Assembly (NCBI GenBank): GCA_003254925.1
Contig: QANZ01046779.1
Location: 17,514-81,513 of the forward strand
Direction: 5' to 3'
DNA: 64,000 bases
Origin: Chamaecrista fasciculata
Lineage: Eukaryota; Streptophyta; Magnoliopsida; Fabales; Fabaceae
Below, in pieces: positions 12,373-24,900 of this stretch. A program made the translations under genes and the position numbers. The notes under the pieces are model-generated. The model searched no databases and was not told the DNA's origin. It saw nothing but the letters and a program-made list of their open reading frames with translations. Numbering within the stretch: position 1 is the first letter of the stretch; every line of letters starts with the position of its first letter.

Positions 12373-12785
12373 GGGTAAATTGCAATTTGGTACCCTGTGG
12401 TTAGGGGCGGTTCCCCTTTGGTACCCTGAAAGAAAAATTTTTGCATTGTGGTACCCCGTGGTTTGCTCCGTTAGCGATTTGGTACCCTGAGGTTTTTTTC
12501 TGTTAGGATTTAACGGCAAATGTTAGTTAAAATGTCAAAAATCTCCCAAAAAGTCTTCTTTTATGCGTTTAAGTCCTTTCCCTTTACTAAAAGATATCAA
12601 AACATAAAGAATTAATTATAAAAGGGTCTTTAGAATTCTAATATTATAGATTTTTCTCCTTTTCATAAGATTTCTTTTGAATAGGTACTGATTTAATTAC
12701 ACTTTAATCCCAAAAGTTTATGATCTTTATCAAAATAGTCTTTAAAACCTCAAAAGACAAATGAGCATCTATGATTTATCAAAAA
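12373..12785. repeat. Direct repeat copy 2 (family B), abutting the 3' end of FLA12
   Basis: Starts GGGTAAATTGCAATTTGGTA and follows copy 1 closely with scattered differences and a short gap. Its right edge meets the FLA12-like gene just where the conserved C-terminal coding sequence ends. A third, right-end copy is at 30730-30813. Confidence 0.6.
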
Positions 12786-12789
12786 ATTC

Positions 12790-13659
12790 CTATATTCAAC
12801 TACAACAATGGCTCCCCACATCCCACTCAAGCTCACACCGGTGGAATCATCCGCCGGAGACGCTGGCCCATCCTCCGATTTCTTCTTAGAAGAAGCCTTC
12901 GCCTTATCCGCCGGCGAAGAGGCTTGGCTTCAAAGAAATCCCGAGGAAGAAGAACCTTGTCCACCTGATACACCGCAAGCTGATTATCCGAATACACAGT
13001 CCCGCCGAGGGTGGTGTTGACGACGCCGGTGNCGCCGGAGACACCGGCCCATCCGCCGATTTCTTCTTAGAAGAAGCCTTCGCCTTATCCGCCGGCGAAG
13101 AGGCTTGGCTTCAAAGAAATCCTGAGGAAGAAGAACCTTGTCCACCTGATACACCGCAAGCTGATTATCCGAATACACAGTCCCGCCGAGGGTGGTGTTG
13201 ACGACGCCGGTGGTCATATTCACCTGATTACCCGAACCCGTCACGTTTAAAGCCAACCGATCCGGATCCGAACCCGCTTGGGTACGAACCGGGTTGCTCA
13301 AAGTATCGAAATTTGAGAGAGAAACGAAAGTGGGGAGTATGTGGAATTGGACGAGCTCGTTCTTTTGCTGGTTTTAGGGAATTGAGGAATCCCGGTTTCA
13401 AGCTCGAGAACGCATTGTCGTTTGGAGCGAATAGTGTTAACCCGCCACTGTTTGAACTTAGAAGCTGCGTGTTGATTTGGTTCGCCGCTTGGGTTAATTT
13501 CAGAAGGCGGATTAGGGTGGTGAATCCTCCTGCTTTTGTCAGAATTCTGATGATGTCGATCGGCGGTGACGACGGAGACGGCGCCGGCGACTGAGCCGAA
13601 GTGGCGGCGGAGAAACAGAGTAAGAGGAGGAGTGAGAAGGAGTGTGTGAGTGTGATCAT
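12790..13659 (-). pseudogene. FLA12: Fasciclin-like arabinogalactan protein (FLA11/FLA12 type), reading frame broken
   Basis: Start at 13659 (MITLTHSF) gives a signal peptide ending near ATSAQ, a Pro/Ser AGP stretch (SPAPSPSSPP) and a fasciclin domain: DIIRILTKAGGFTTLIRLL, LTLFAPNDNAFSSL, ELVQFHILPTF, SNPVRTQAG, QVNMTTGVVNTTLGG and VDKVLLPQDFF. Two frame changes are needed to follow this order: near 13372, where the usual TDQQK segment is short by two bases, and near 13105, just after FEAKPL, where the Pro/Ala-rich AGP linker is short. The hydrophobic GPI-anchor tail is missing: after GMWGAIVVV the sequence enters a repeat. A 180-bp duplication around the N at 13032 lies inside. FLA11/12 proteins act in secondary walls. 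It may be a decayed gene, or a good gene damaged by assembly; these cannot be separated here. Confidence 0.75.
12852..13212. repeat. Two 180-bp direct copies separated by one N (assembly join)
   Basis: 12852-13031 and 13033-13212 are the same FLA12 segment with a few mismatches, divided by a single N. Both begin CGCCGGAGAC and end GACGCCGGTG. This is what two overlapping contig ends, or two haplotypes, look like when joined without merging. A true tandem duplication would not be expected to abut an N exactly. Confidence 0.85.
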
Positions 13660-13774
13660 CTTTAAGAGAAACTGAGAAAGGAAGGAAGGGTGTGATGGAT
13701 GGATAGTGAAGTGAATTCACAGTCACACTGATTGTTGTATTGTATGTGTTGTGGGTTTGATGGAAGAAGGGGAA

Positions 13775-13782
13775 TTTATAAA
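13775..13782 (-). promoter_or_regulatory. TATA box of the FLA12-like gene
   Basis: On the minus strand the sequence reads TTTATAAA, about 115 bp before the start codon at 13659, a normal TATA-to-ATG distance for a plant gene. No other TATA-like motif fits better. Confidence 0.55.
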
Positions 13783-15577
13783 GTGGGTAATGTTGAATCT
13801 TGAAGTTGAGATTAAGAAAGCAGAGTGGTTAGTACGTAAGTATATCAATGTGGGTACTAATTTTATACATCATGTGAAAGGTGGTGCGTCAGAGAAATTG
13901 AATTTGGAGTTGGATATTGCTTTGGAAGGAAGGTAAAACAGTGAGATGTGATGAGAGTGAGTGAGAGTGGTTGTAAGGCCAAAACAAAACCAGAAATCAT
14001 TGCGTACCTTTCACTTTTTTTGTAATCTTCTCATTTAGTAATGACAGCCTTTAAATTGCTTGCCACAATCTTAAGAAACACCCCCATTCTTTTCCTTTTC
14101 ATTTTTCTCAACTTATCTCAATAAATAAATGACTATGACATCCATTTTACGTTTTACTGTGTGATTTTTCAGACATAAATTGAGTAAGTTGCGTGAGGTC
14201 TTGAATGAGCTCAATCCCGAGGATGATAGATGTTTGCCTACTACCCACGATGAGCTGCTAGCTACTTGATCGGTGTTCATTGTCAGTGGGTCACCTCTTC
14301 TTCTTAAGCATTATAATTTTATATTAACCTCGTTAATTTCTTTTTTTCTTTCATGGGGAAGATTACAACTTACAAGTTTATAACATGATTACAAGCTTTT
14401 TTGCTTTAGCACGTCAAAATCAAAATCTCTTCCTTGTCCAGTTTTGATACCCATGTTCATTCCGCCATTTTTTTTTCTTTTTCGGGTGATGCAGAAAGAG
14501 CATTTGATTGTTAAATGCTTTTACATTTCTTTTCCCTTACGTACAAAATGACATCCAATGAGAAGAACTTAATTAGATTAAGACTATTATGGACTTGACT
14601 CTTCCACATAATACAATCGTTTTGCTCCATTATAGTGCTTGTAAAAGCTGTTAGGAGGTTCATCTCAAGAGTTAAGTTATAGTTGCTCAATCCATCTTAA
14701 TAGTGGAAGGTTGACAGATGTCACATAATTTTCATTACTTTTGTGGGGTCAACCAAAGAAGAGTAGAAAACGCCCAAAACAACCGTCTTCTTGTTATTTA
14801 TTAGCACTTAGGCCAACCATTGGAGCAGCCTGATTATGATTTTTCTTATTGTGCTTTTTTAGTGAAGTTTACGAATTGTCTAGAGAGATATGTGGGGACA
14901 GAAATAGAATGTGTAATCTTTATACATTTGATTTTGTATGTAAAGTTCTTTCTCTATCTCTTCCTGTCTCTTTTCAAACTTTAAAAACTTTACCAAAATT
15001 ACGCTTCTATCACAGTTTTGATGATCATCCTATTTCTGGGCAGCCATAATTGTAACTAGGCAATGGGCAATACTCAGTACATATTGCATACAGAAGCCAA
15101 GACCTACAAGTGAGTAACAACTCTCAAAGGGGCATCTCATTATGTGATACTGTATCGTTAAAACATCTAAATAATTATCCTGAAACTAGAAAATTACATT
15201 ATTGGCTGCCTCGGGCAATTAGTAATAATTATAAACAAAAACATCTCAAAATTACACAAGATGAGCACCAACTAACAGTGGTATGATCTAACAAAGAACA
15301 AACGTATATATATATTGAGGACACCAAAGAAAATATACTGTCACAATTCAAAACCCTATATACGGAGCTTAATATTATTAGATCAGTGATTGTGTGAATA
15401 GACTCCATCTTCTATTTTCCATATGGAACCTTCAGAATAGAGAGATGAAATAAATGAATCCACTATACAAACGTAGAGTGTTGCATCCCCACCATGATAA
15501 ATATTATCCAAGCAGAACACGTGACAAGATTGGATAAATTATATGGTTAGATTCTTGACTTGCATGCTGTACAATTT
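13783..15577. other. Intergenic region, with one weak exon-like fragment
   Basis: Mostly AT-rich without recognised genes. After an acceptor-like TTTTTCAG at 14165-14172, the plus strand reads HKLSKLREVLNELNPEDD, then DRCLPTTHDELLAT and a stop near 14269. I do not recognise it; it could be a captured terminal exon or chance. Confidence 0.35.
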
Positions 15578-17513
15578 CTAATCACTGTTCAGACCGGAAT
15601 TTCTCACTTTTAATGCATCCTCGGCCTTTAGTTTCTCAGGAACAAAATCTGAACAAGTAACAGCAACAAAGAGAGCTTTGTAAATTAATGCTATGTAAAT
15701 ACTGACAAACTTGAACTTTCGGGCTACAATAAGGATAGTACAGGGAAAGGAGTCAAATTTACCTGAAAGAAAGTCGTATCTGCTCTGCTTACTAACAGCA
15801 GATGCTGAAAAGAAGTAGAACAAGCCCCTTAACGCCAACTGGATAAAAATGTTCAATGATCTAAATGCTGATGAATGCATACACTAACATATATAGATGT
15901 CAGTTTTGATGAATGGACAAGTCAACAAGTAATATTTTTGTGGCGCTATTGGGCATTAGGAGCTATGAGTTATGACGACCCTTGTGATCCCAATAAAAGT
16001 TGACGTAAATATTTCCCCAAGAGTTGCCTATCTTTGCAATAGCTTACAAGGAAAAATTAATTCTGAAATAAGAGCAGTTTTCACCTTGCATGGATGACGT
16101 TGAATGATTTTACCACAACATTATACCAGTTGGCCTGGCCTACATTAGTCTCAATTTTCTGTTTTCCAGAACCAGGAGATGGTGTCTAATCCATGTTTCA
16201 ATTTTCAATTTTTCTAATTGATGTTTCTGGGTGACTGAACCAACATTGTTTGGAGAGAACATTAATTATCTACTATTGGTGGATTTCACATGACATAGCT
16301 ATCTGATTATGATCTCAAGTACAAGACAGACCTTATATTCGTTATCTACAGAATAGGGTCAGATTTTGCCAATGACTTCAAAAGAGATTGGTACAAAGAG
16401 AGTCGTACAAGCTTAGTGTCAGAGTGTGAACTATGAAGTATGAATATTAGGTACAAAACAGACCCTCATGTTCTAAGTCTAATAATTTAATAACCAATGT
16501 GTGTGTTGAGTTCTCTAAACAAAATAAAAGAATCTAGGCCCTGTTTTTCAAAAAGACACAAACATTGATGATTCATCATATTCATATTATAATCTTGGGT
16601 TGGAACATTTTTCTCTTCAACCATGAAGAAGGTATTGGGATGACCATAACAACTCAAACAGATAAGGTGAGCAGACAATAGGAACGAATAATAACTAAGA
16701 GAGGGATATTACAGAGGTGTTTGTAAGCAAGAGATTTCTTTCTATCCCGAGCACAGGAAGCATAAGCGTCCCTTGTAAATTGTTCAAGGAACTTCTCCTG
16801 CAACCAAAAATGGCAATTAGGGAGGCTCCATTAAATTTTGAGTATAACATCACCTACTAATTTCTAATATTTAAACAGTGCATTTTGATCTTTTAAATTT
16901 TCTTTCTTAAAAGTATACGATGGTTACTTAAAACGCCATTTAAACAGCAAACAGCAATAGCTTGCATGAACATGAATTAGCAGTTGGGGAACTTTAAAAT
17001 CTAAGCTCAAAATTAAAGGACAATTAGAAAACAAAGGAAAATTAAAGGACAATTAGAAAACAAAGGAGATACATAAGGAAAACTTACCGTGGCTCTGTTG
17101 ATAACAAATGTGGCTTCCGTTGAAATACGCAAATCGAGATTTTGGCCCCTAATTATAGTCCTGATCCGATTCATCGGAAACACATTAGCTTTGGCTTCTT
17201 CTCCTCCATCATCATCTTTTATTGCTTTGACTTTCCCTTTCTTAGGCTTCGTTCCACTGGTTCGCCCATTTGTGACCTCAGTCTTGTCTTCTTCACGCTC
17301 TACTTCTTTTTCTTCTTCTTCTTCATGGGACTCAGTGCTGGAAGACGGAACGATGATCGATTTTTCTACCTTGACATCGCAATTGCTGAGTTTTTTCTTC
17401 TTAATGCTCTTTTTTTTCTTCTCCACGTGTTTCTCCTTCCTGGGTTTACTGGTTTCGGAGCTTTCTGCAACTTTTCTTTTCTTTTCTGTTTTGGAATTTT
17501 TAGAAGAAGCCAT
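15578..17513 (-). CDS. NF-YC10: NF-YC10 / DPB3-like histone-fold subunit
   Basis: Four exons: 17513-17088, 16797-16713, 15804-15763 and 15648-15578, giving 207 residues, like Arabidopsis NF-YC10 (DPB3-1). Residues 1-105 are strongly basic with Lys runs (EKKKKSIKKKK) and an acidic patch, fitting a nuclear protein. The histone fold spans about residues 112-190: FPMNRIRTIIRGQN, ATFVINRATEKFLEQFT, DRKKSLAYKHLSSAV and YDFLSDFVPEKLKAEDAL. Such proteins pair with a histone-fold partner, either NF-YB-like factors or the small subunits of DNA polymerase epsilon; DPB3-1 also works with DREB2A in heat response. The start MASSK was chosen because the upstream in-frame codon is GTG. Exon 2 ends within a Ser codon completed by exon 3, which supports the model. 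Intact. Confidence 0.92.
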
Positions 17514-18805
17514 GGAATTCAACACCAGAGTAAGGGTTTTCAGTCTTCACATTTCAGTTCTGTCTGAACCTGAAATCTGAACTCGCTCGTTTTATTTTTT
17601 TTGTTACCTATGAAAAATAGTTTTGGGCCTCTGGAAATTAGCCGATCATTGAATTGGGCTTGTAGGATTCTCGGAGCCCATTATTGTAAGTATCCACAGT
17701 ATTTTCATATATAGAAGATAGGTACTTGTGGCCCAAAAAAAACGAAGATAAGTGCTTGCTTAAAATTAAAGAATGATAGGAAGAAATTAATGTGAAAGAG
17801 ATTTTTTTTTTGTGAAGGAAGAGAAAATTAAATAAAGGGAAAATATTTATACTTTTCTTTTTTTTTTTGCAATTTTTTTTATAAAGTCATCCAATTATAA
17901 ACTTTATTTATATTCTATCACTTATACCATTGATGATATGATTACTATTTATTATAATTTTCTATAGAAATGTTATATATCCTTTTTTGAAATAAATAGT
18001 GGGCATACTATAAGAATTGGGAATTATTTGTTGATGAGATGACTGAAGCACACATCCATGACCACGATTGAATGATGCATTTAACCTGACCAACGAACAA
18101 TTCATTTCAACCATTTCCCTGCAATTAATTTGAATGAAGCAAACTAGCATTGATAGACCATAGACCATGATCTTAATATATAGTAGTCCATTTCACTTCA
18201 CATGCAAGACAATAAGTAACAGCGAAATGGGCCAAAAAGGAAAGAAAACCATCAGAGTTATTCACAATGGAAATGAGAAATAAGTATTCCCAAAGGAAAA
18301 AAGAAGAAAAGTTGGGCATCCATTGTCATTTAGGTAAGAGAGACGTGAAGGCAAAATCAATTACTATAATGCTAACTAATTAACAAATAAACCCCAACGG
18401 AGAATTATTTGTTAAAACTTAGAACTCTAGTATCTAGCTGTAGACTAGAGCCTATTGACACCCACTAGGCCACTACTTGTATTATGTATATGCGTCTCCT
18501 CTGTGCCAACTTCAATTTATTCATGAGAGCAATATTTGGGTTAAAACAATATTAACAATGCTAGAACGTGTTTTAGTTTCAAGGCTCACTTAACATTAAC
18601 CATAGAACTGCATTATTATTTGGCTAGCCTATCATGGATGATGAATGTATCATGTTTTATGTCACGGTAATTCAAAACAGCATTAGGGTGAATAGTACAT
18701 ACATACGCAGTGTAAACACATTAAGCGAAGCATTCCTTTGGGAAATCATTCCATTGTAACTACTTCAACAAAAAGGAAAAAAAAAAAATTGTGAATACGA
18801 ATTAA
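17514..18805. other. Intergenic region between divergent NF-YC10 and BGAL8 copy A
   Basis: AT-rich with no coding region or clear repeat ends. It must hold the NF-YC10 promoter and most of the BGAL8 promoter. Confidence 0.5.
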
Positions 18806-18816
18806 TATATATAAAG
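18806..18816 (+). promoter_or_regulatory. TATA box of BGAL8 copy A
   Basis: TATATATAAAG lies about 100 bp before the ATG at 18915, followed by a short leader. The AT-rich setting lowers certainty. Confidence 0.45.
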
Positions 18817-18914
18817 CAAAAGTGAACCATTTTCATTCATATCGACATGCATTCCCTTGTAGTCTCAAGGTTCTGGTAACTAAATTTGGTTGTCTGTGAA
18901 ACCCAAAAAAGTCC

Positions 18915-21900
18915 ATGAAAACCACACGCATTGTGTTCCTCTTGTGTTGGCTCATCGGCATTCTAGCCTACACGTCGTTTTGTGACAATGTCACCTACGA
19001 CCACCGTGCATTGCTCGTCGCCGGCAAGCGCCACGTGTTCATTTCCGGTGCCATTCATTATCCTCGTAGTACTCCCCAGGTGTGTGTGTGTTTCTCTCTC
19101 TGTTTCCAAAAGGTATATACTATATACTATATATGTTAATATTTTGTTGTTGTTGCAGATGTGGCCTGACCTTATACAGAAAGCCAAAGATGGAGGATTG
19201 AATATGATCGAAACCTATGTTTTCTGGGACAAGCACGAACCTGTGAGAGGCCAGGTTTGATTTTTATTTCAATTTCCATTATGTCTTTAACTTCAGGGGA
19301 AGACATATATTGTAGAAAAAAGTGAGAATGAATTAGATATGTGTTGCCACTGCAGTATGATTTTTCAGGCAGGAATGATATAGTGAAATTTGTCAAGTTA
19401 GTAGGAGAAGTGGGTCTATACGTGCATCTTCGGATTGGTCCATATGCATGCGCTGAATGGAACTATGGGTGAAAGTTCAAATCTTTACCTCTTTTTGTTC
19501 AATTTCTCTTTACCCTTTTGTTTCATAATCTAATTCTACCTTTCAACAGTGGTTTTCCTCTTTGGTTGCACTTTATTCCAGGAATTATGTTCCGAACCGA
19601 TAATGAACCATTCAAAGTAAACCCATTTTCCGGTCAAATTATATTCTGCTGTTTGTTTGAGTAAACTGATGTTCAGTGTTCAGTGTTCAGTGCTCACTCA
19701 CCACCACAATCTCTGCTTCTCAGGCAGAAATGCAGCGATTTACTGCTAAAGTTGTGGACTTGATGAAACAAGAGAAACTCTTTGCGTCTCAGGGAGGGCC
19801 TATTGTTATGGCTCAGGTAATTTTATTACATATAGGAATAATGTTGAAATTTGAAGATATCGGTCCAAAATCGTGTGATTGAATGTTGGGCTTGTATATG
19901 AGTATAGATGTAGAGAATGCAATTTGAACGAAATGTCTAAAACAATTTTGTATACAATTTCACATTATATACCCTTGAATCTTGTGTTGTTTTTGGAACC
20001 TGGGAGGCCATTGGACTCTAATACTATGATAAAATTTTATTATCCAAATCCAAGTTTGTGTGATGGAGTGTTAGATTTGCATGAGTATAAATGTGGAGGA
20101 TGCTATTTGACCAAAATGCTTAAGAGAAATTATTAGTATATATAGTACCATCCCATATTATATACTCTTGAACCATGTTTTATTTATTGAATGTGAGATT
20201 TTTTGGTATTTCCAACAAATAACAAATATCTTGTAACCCCAGATTGAGAATGAGTATGGTAACGTTGATTCAGCATATGGTCCTGCTGGTAGAAGCTACA
20301 TCAATTGGGCAGCATCAATGGCTACATCTCTTGATACAGGTGTTCCTTGGAGCATGTGCCAACAATCAGATGCTCCTGATCCCATGGTATAAATTTCACC
20401 TCTCTTCCTCACTACTCCTATCTTATTATTCTGGTTACCATAATCTTGCATGAATTATTTACAGATTAACACTTGCAATGGATTTTACTGCGATCAGTTC
20501 ACGCCAAACTCTAAGAATAAACCAAAAATATGGAGTGAGATGTGGTCTGGATGGTGAGCCTTCTTTTCTGCATAACATGGTTGTTTCTTATTTGAATGAA
20601 ATAAATTCCCTATGAGTATGACCTTTTATTGTTATGGATTTGTTGTAGGTTTCTTAGATTTGGCGAAGCACTTCCTTATAGACCTGTAGAAGATGTTGCA
20701 TTCGCGGTTGCGCGGTTCTTCCAACGCGGTGGAACATTAAGTAATTACTATATGGTATTGTAGCTATATTCATAGTTTCATACCTGGGATTCTTATTCTA
20801 TATTGTATCACAGCTTGAACAAAATTAAAGACTATATGTTTGATCTGAAACAGTACCATGGTGGAACGAACTTTGGCAGGACTTCTGGTGGACCATTTGT
20901 CTCTACAAGTTATGATTATGATGCACCGATCGATGAGTATGGTACGCAGACTTCCTACTTTAATCATCACTCTGCTTCTGATAATATGGAGGAATGGTAT
21001 TTTCAATTTAACCTAGCTACCTTATGAAGTCAAGATGATATGCAAGTAATTTTGCATGTATAGATAATGTGCTTTATTTATATAGAAGACATAATGTGAC
21101 GTATAGTTAACATGTTTTACTTAAAGTGACAAAAAGTATCTTAATTAAATGATGCAGGAATTATTAGACAGCCTAAGTATGGCCACCTTAAAGATTTGCA
21201 TAAGGCCATAATGCTTTGTGAAGAAGCATTGATAGCCACTGATCCCAATATTACATCACTTGGTGCAAATCTAGAGGTATATATATGTGATCTTCATTGA
21301 AACTTTTGCTCTTGTTATTAAAGCTTGATCATGCTTATTTAATAGGATATGATATAATTTTTGGATAAACTTGCACAAAATTCATATATTTTGTTTATGT
21401 GAGAATATCTGAGAAAAATGATTTCTTATTTCTTAAATGAAAGTACAAGGATATATATACAAGCTAAGTCATGAACTCCTATTTAATACATACTCCTAAC
21501 TACCTAATTAATGTAAATCCTCAACTACTTTCATAATAACACTAACAACACTAACACTCCCCCTCAAGATGGAGCGTACAAATCATAAGCACCCAGTTTG
21601 TTACATAGATATTTAATTCTAGGGCCTCTAAGGGATTTAGTGAAGATATCTGCCAATTGATCATTGGAATTGACAAATCGAGTAACCAGGCATCCAGATT
21701 GAATCTTCTCTCTAATAAAGTGACAATCAATCTCAATATGTTTGGTCCTCTCATGGAACACTGGATTTGAGGCGATGTACATAGTTGCTTGATTATCACA
21801 TATCAATTCCATTTTGTTTATGTCCCCAAATTTCATCTCTTGAAGAAGTTGTTTTAACCACAGAAGTTCACAAGTCGCTAATGCCATAGCACGATACTCA

Positions 21901-24900
21901 GCTTCAGCACTAGATCTTGCAACTACGTTTTGTTTCTTACTTTTCCAAGAGACAAGGTTACCACCAATGAAGACACAATATCCAGATGTGGATCGCCTAT
22001 CATCTGGGGAACCAGCCCAATCAGCATCTATGAAGCCAGTAATCTGGGAGTTCCCTTTGTCTTCATACAACAATCCCTGACCTGGTGCTCCTTTGATATA
22101 TCGAAGAATTTGAACAACTGCATCCCAATGGCCATCACACGGTGATTGTAGGAACTGGCTAACTACACTCACAGCAAATGAGATATACGGTCGAGTAATA
22201 GTAAGGTAGTTAAGTTTTCCTACAAGTCTTCGATATCTTTCAGGATTGTCTATTAGCTCCCCCTGTCCTGGATAAAGTTTGACATTTGGATCCATCGGAG
22301 TGTCAACTGGTTTGCAATTCATCATGCCTATTTCTTCTAGTAAATCAAGTGCATACTTCCGCTATGAAATAGCCACACCAGCATTAGATTGAGCAACCTC
22401 GATTCCCAGAAAATATTTAAGTTTACCCAAATCTTTAGTTTGAAAGTGAGCAGCCAAATGTTGCTTGAGTTGGGTAATACCAAACTCATCATTTCCTGTG
22501 ATAACAATGTCATCCACATAGACAACTAGATAAATGCACTTGCCCTCTGATGTATGGCGAAAGAAAACTAAGTGATCAGCTTCACTACGAGTCATCCCAA
22601 AGTTTTGAATCACAGAACTAAATCGGCCAAACCAAGCTCGTGGTGATTGCTTGAGCCCATAAAGAGAGCGGCGAAGTCGACATACTTTCCCATACTCCCC
22701 CTGAGCAACAAAACCAGGTGGTTGCTCCATATAGACTTCTTCCTCCAACTCACCATGAAGGAAGGTATTCTTGATATCAAGTTGATAAAGTGGCCAGTGA
22801 CGAATTGCAGCCATGGATAAGAAGACACGAACAGAAGCAATTTTCGCAATAGGAGAGAATGAAAGTACAAGGATATATATACAAGCTAAGTCATGAACTC
22901 CTATTTAATACAAACTCCTGACTACCTAATTAATGTAAATCCTCAACTACTTTCATAATAACACTAACAACACTAACATATTTTATCAAGTTTGTAAGTT
23001 CTTGAGCGCTTTGGTTTTGATAAATGCAGCAAAATGCTGCTTTGTGCTGATATCAGTCTTTCTTTTTTATACTACTTGTTTTATTAGAGAATCAGTCTTG
23101 AATCTTGATCCTATATTTGTATATAATTCTACTATTTAAACACAGGCTGCAGTTTACCAGAAAGGATCTATATGTGCCGCCTTTATTGCAAATGTGGATG
23201 TTGAATCCGATGCAACAGTTAATTTCAGAGGCAACTCATATGGCGTGCCGGCGTGGTCTGTGAGCATCTTACCAGACTGCAAGAATGTAGTGTATAACAC
23301 TGCAAAGGTTTGCCTCATCAACTTCAGTTCCATGATTACTTGGTTTCTTTAATGGATTGGATTATCCTTTGATTACAAATGTAATGGTGGTTGATCCTCC
23401 TAATATTCCATTGTCTGATTAATTTGTCCACAGTCAAGATATTTTCTGTTATTTGATAGTCCAAGCAGCTTCAAGTTCTAATTTTTTTTTGACAGATTAA
23501 TTCCGCATCAATGATTAGAAAGTTCAAAAGAAAACCTTTAAGAGAAGATATCAATTCTGTAGAAGGTTCAATCGTTGGATGGGGTTGGATAAGTGAACCA
23601 GTGGGTGTTTCAATACCTGATGCATTCACAAGAAGTGGATTAATGGAGCAAATAAATACAACAGCAGATAGAAGTGATTACTTGTGGTACTCAATAAGGT
23701 ACAGTGACCTCTATGGTTAACTAAGCTATCTTCTGACCGATAACTATCCTCTCCATGATAACATTCTGGAATATTGTAGTATTGATCTTCAGGACGATGG
23801 TGGCCCTGACACTGTCATTCACATTGAATCACGAGGCCACGCCCTTCGTGCTTTTATCAACGGGAAGCTTGCCGGTAAATAAAACTAATTCGGAGACGAG
23901 GACTGATTATATGCATGTAGAAAACTTGCACCTATCATTACAAGTTCATCCTAAATATTTGCTACTGGTTTTTCTATTTACTACACCTTGAGTTTGCTGG
24001 TGGCACATCAAAATACCAAACTTTAATCTTTACCTAAAAGATAAAGAAATAAACCTTAAGATCTTTCAACACAACTCTACAAATTCTACACATCTCTCAC
24101 CAATTTCATTAGAAGCACTTGAAAAAATCACTTACCAAGATTGATTTGATATAGACCAGATATATATGTTGTTCTAGGAAGTGCCTTTTTAATATGCTAA
24201 TAGATTTCTTTTTCATTTTTACCCTTCAATTAAACTTTTCATAAGTTGTTTTAAAAATACTGAACCAGTGACATCATTGCAAACATTTCAGGGAGTGGAG
24301 TAGACAAAAGTGCCAAAGTGTTGGATATTCCCGTTACCCTAGTGGCTGGGAAGAACCAAATTGATCTCCTAAGTTTAACAGTGGGACTTCAGGTTAAGAC
24401 TTTCTGATTATATCATGCTTTTGTATCACATAAATTAATTTATGATATGCGCTGACTGACATGTCATGTTTCAAGTCATTTCTCAATACAAAAAATCAGT
24501 TAATGTGAACCTACTTATACATATCAGAACTATGGAGCCTTTTTTGACACGGCGGGTGCTGGAATCAATGGTCCTGTAATATTGAACGGTTTGAAAAATG
24601 GGAGCACTCTGAATCTCACCTCCCAGCAGTGGACATATCAGGTTAGTCTCAGCTTAATTAACTAAAACCCTATCCCTCTTTTTCTCTTTTTGTTGAAATG
24701 CTGACATTCACACAGCTTCCAAGGGAATGAAAAACTTAACAAAAACTTTCTAAGAGGTTTATGGTGAATGCAGGTTGGTCTTAGAGGTGAACACTTAGGT
24801 CTGTCTGATGGAAGTTCTGATAAGTGGAACTCTCATACTAACTTACCTAAGAATCAACCATTGACTTGGTACAAGGTAATAGCCTTATTTTTAGATGCCT

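Noticed and set aside
12771-13594. Plus-strand open frames through the FLA12 region
   Set aside because: They are antisense shadows; the minus strand carries the clear signal peptide and fasciclin motifs.
14172-14270. Exon-like stretch HKLSKLREVLNELNPEDD as a real gene
   Set aside because: One short piece after an acceptor-like site, with no partner exons or recognised family; kept only as a remark.
17089-17580. Hydrophobic plus-strand frames opposite NF-YC10 exon 1
   Set aside because: They mirror the Lys- and Glu-rich exon; the minus strand has the histone-fold gene with correct splice borders.
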